Assembly: GCA_001604265.1 (NCBI GenBank)
Contig: LVBC01000016.1
Location: 1-7,358 of the forward strand
Direction of reading: 5' to 3'
Length of the DNA stretch: 7,358 bases
DNA from: Spirochaetales bacterium Spiro_01
Lineage (GTDB): Bacteria; Spirochaetota; Spirochaetia; Sphaerochaetales; Sphaerochaetaceae
Both the position numbers and the translations under genes were made by a program. The notes under the pieces are model-generated. The model searched no databases, was not told the origin of the DNA, and saw only the letters and a list, made by a program, of their open reading frames with translations. Positions 6,238-7,358 of this stretch are shown here, piece after piece (the first letter of the stretch is position 1; every line of letters starts with the position of its first letter).

Positions 6238-7223
6238 TTTGCAGCTCCTCCTTTCCTGGCTGAAAGAGCCTTTGCTCCCTTCTTGGCGCTGCTCTTTGCA
6301 AATCTTGACTTTACTCTTGGATCGATATAGGCATACGCAATATCGACAAGGAGGTTGACGATGGATACCGATGCGGCGACCAGAAGGACGCTTGCCCTGA
6401 GCTGTGGATAGTCTCGGGAGCTGATCGAATCGACCATGAGCTTCCCAAGTCCTGAAATTGCGAAGACCTGCTCGAGTACCATGGCTCCACCCATGCAGTG
6501 GGCGAATCTTGCGCCTATTGCGGTAACGATTGGAATCATTGCATTTCGAAGGATGTGGTGCCTTGTGATGACCTTTTCAGTCTGTCCCTTTGCACGGGCA
6601 GTACGTACAAAGTCCTGGCGCATGTTGTCAAGCACGGAGGATCTGGAGATACGGAGCAGTCCCGCAGCTCCGAGGATTCCAAGGCTCATTGCGGGAAGCA
6701 CCCAGTATTTCGGTCCATAGAGTCCCGATACGGGAAGCCACCTGAGCTTTACGGAGAATAGCATTATCAGAAGCAGTGCAAACCAGAAGCTTGGCAGGGA
6801 AACACCGAGCATTCCGAAGATTCGGCTGGCACTGTCTATCCAGGTATTCCTGTGCTTGGCAGAGACGATTCCCAGACTCAGTCCGATCACCGTCGAGATC
6901 GTAGTGGTCAGAATGGCAAGAGAGAAGGTCGTCGGCCACCTCTGGATGACTTCGGCAGTAATGTTCCTTCCTGTCCTGTATGAATTGCCGAAATCTCCTC
7001 TGCTTACTATTCCCCAGATGTACTTTCCATACTGTACCAGGAAGGGCTTGTCGAGGTCATACTGGCTATGGAACTGGGCAATCTGCTCATCGGTTGCCGC
7101 ATCCCCGAGGACAAGTCTTGCCGGATCGCCTGGTGTGATGAACTGAAGTCCGAATATGATAAGAGACACTCCAATCAGAACTGGAATCATCATCAGGATT
7201 CTCTTGAAAATGTATCTTCCCAT
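6234..7223 (-). CDS. dppB: ABC importer permease, DppB/OppB type
   Basis: This is an inner-membrane permease subunit of a family 5 (peptide/nickel/oligosaccharide) ABC importer, 329 aa, close to the family's usual 305-340. The N-terminus (MGRYIFKRIL, then a hydrophobic helix at about residues 9-29 and the TPGDPA motif at 30-35) is typical of DppB/OppB. Further membrane segments lie near residues 100-122, 137-160, 175-193, 235-258 and 280-302. The cytoplasmic EAA loop that docks on the ATPase is at about 199-233, with RTARAKG at 207-213. An in-frame ATG at 7262 would add 13 residues (MIYYIDKNEKEKQ), but the ATG at 7223 has a good Shine-Dalgarno (AAAAGGAGA) 5 bases upstream and gives the canonical N-terminus, so 7223 is chosen. 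After the usual ending YIDPRVK (about 305) there is an odd lysine/alanine-rich tail of about 24 residues. It is the first gene of the operon, and its stop overlaps the dppC start. The symbol marks family position only; the substrate is unknown. Confidence 0.93.
   Translation of the reverse strand: MGRYIFKRILMMIPVLIGVSLIIFGLQFITPGDPARLVLGDAATDEQIAQFHSQYDLDKPFLVQYGKYIWGIVSRGDFGNSYRTGRNITAEVIQRWPTTFSLAILTTTISTVIGLSLGIVSAKHRNTWIDSASRIFGMLGVSLPSFWFALLLIMLFSVKLRWLPVSGLYGPKYWVLPAMSLGILGAAGLLRISRSSVLDNMRQDFVRTARAKGQTEKVITRHHILRNAMIPIVTAIGARFAHCMGGAMVLEQVFAISGLGKLMVDSISSRDYPQLRASVLLVAASVSIVNLLVDIAYAYIDPRVKSRFAKSSAKKGAKALSARKGGAAK
6247..6254 (-). promoter_or_regulatory. Shine-Dalgarno of dppC inside dppB
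   Basis: AAAGGAGG on the minus strand, 9 bases before the dppC ATG. It lies within the last codons of dppB, where AAA GGA GGA GCT GCA AAA encodes KGGAAK before the overlapping stop. It supports coupled translation of the two permeases. Confidence 0.8.
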
Positions 7224-7358
7224 CTGCTTCTCCTTTTCATTTTTGTCAATGTAGTAGATCAAAGCTATTACAATTTGGAAACACTACAATCTAAGTCTAA
7301 GTGCAGTTTTTCGAATCAAACAACAAAATTATCGGTTGAGAAGCCCCGAAATGCGTGA
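7224..7358 (-). promoter_or_regulatory. Upstream region of the operon
   Basis: These 135 AT-rich bases before dppB contain no convincing gene. The operon promoter is expected here because no other gap has room for one, but no convincing -35/-10 pair with normal spacing can be read. A TTGACA (minus strand, 7249-7244) is only about 20 bases before the start codon, too close to act as its -35 box. The far right end could hold the end of an upstream gene; all three minus-strand frames soon reach a stop, so this cannot be decided. Confidence 0.4.
7229..7237 (-). promoter_or_regulatory. Shine-Dalgarno deciding the dppB start
   Basis: AAAAGGAGA on the minus strand, 5 bases before the ATG at 7223. 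It supports this ATG over the upstream in-frame ATG at 7262. Confidence 0.8.

Noticed and set aside
7244..7249. TTGACA (minus strand) as the -35 box of the operon promoter.
   Set aside because: It is only about 20 bases from the dppB start codon, leaving no room for a -10 box and leader.
7224..7262. Upstream in-frame ATG at 7262 as the start of dppB.
   Set aside because: The 13 added residues are polar and include the Shine-Dalgarno of the better start at 7223.

Overview
The window carries one complete-looking operon, transcribed right to left (minus strand) across almost its whole length. In order of transcription it holds two ABC importer permeases of the DppB/OppB and DppC/OppC type (7223-6234 and 6237-5371), two ABC ATPases of the DppD/OppD and DppF/OppF type (5354-4371 and 4374-3430), a family 5 (peptide/nickel/oligosaccharide class) extracytoplasmic substrate-binding protein (3401-1776), and a type B carboxylesterase (1721-183). 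The genes are very tightly packed. Two junctions are 4-base ATGA stop/start overlaps (dppB/dppC and dppD/dppF). The other gaps are 16, 28 and 54 bases. Each start has a purine-rich Shine-Dalgarno sequence. A 10-bp hairpin followed by a T-rich stretch (about 121-156) lies just after the esterase and looks like the operon terminator. The 135 bases before dppB are AT-rich and should hold the promoter, but no clear -35/-10 pair can be read there.

Together the first five genes would form a complete inner-membrane importer. The binding protein captures a ligand outside the inner membrane, the two permeases form the channel, and the DppD/DppF pair hydrolyses ATP. The esterase has no signal peptide, so it probably acts in the cytoplasm, plausibly on the imported compound or a product of it. 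The binding protein lacks the aspartate that anchors the peptide amino group in DppA/OppA. That absence and the co-transcribed esterase suggest, as inference only, that the ligand is not an ordinary peptide and may carry an ester.

The organism is probably a spirochaete, perhaps of the Sphaerochaeta/Treponema group. The binding protein has a signal peptide ending in VFA followed by GGSSES, with a signal-peptidase-I-type site and no lipobox cysteine. That style is common for binding proteins in that group and implies a periplasm. Base composition is intermediate and arginine is often AGA/AGG. This assignment is moderate at best. No mobile element, CRISPR array, tRNA, rRNA or phage gene is seen. 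The individual families are well known. The points worth attention are the transporter-esterase pairing, several substitutions in normally conserved motifs, and a hairpin sitting directly before the esterase ribosome-binding site.
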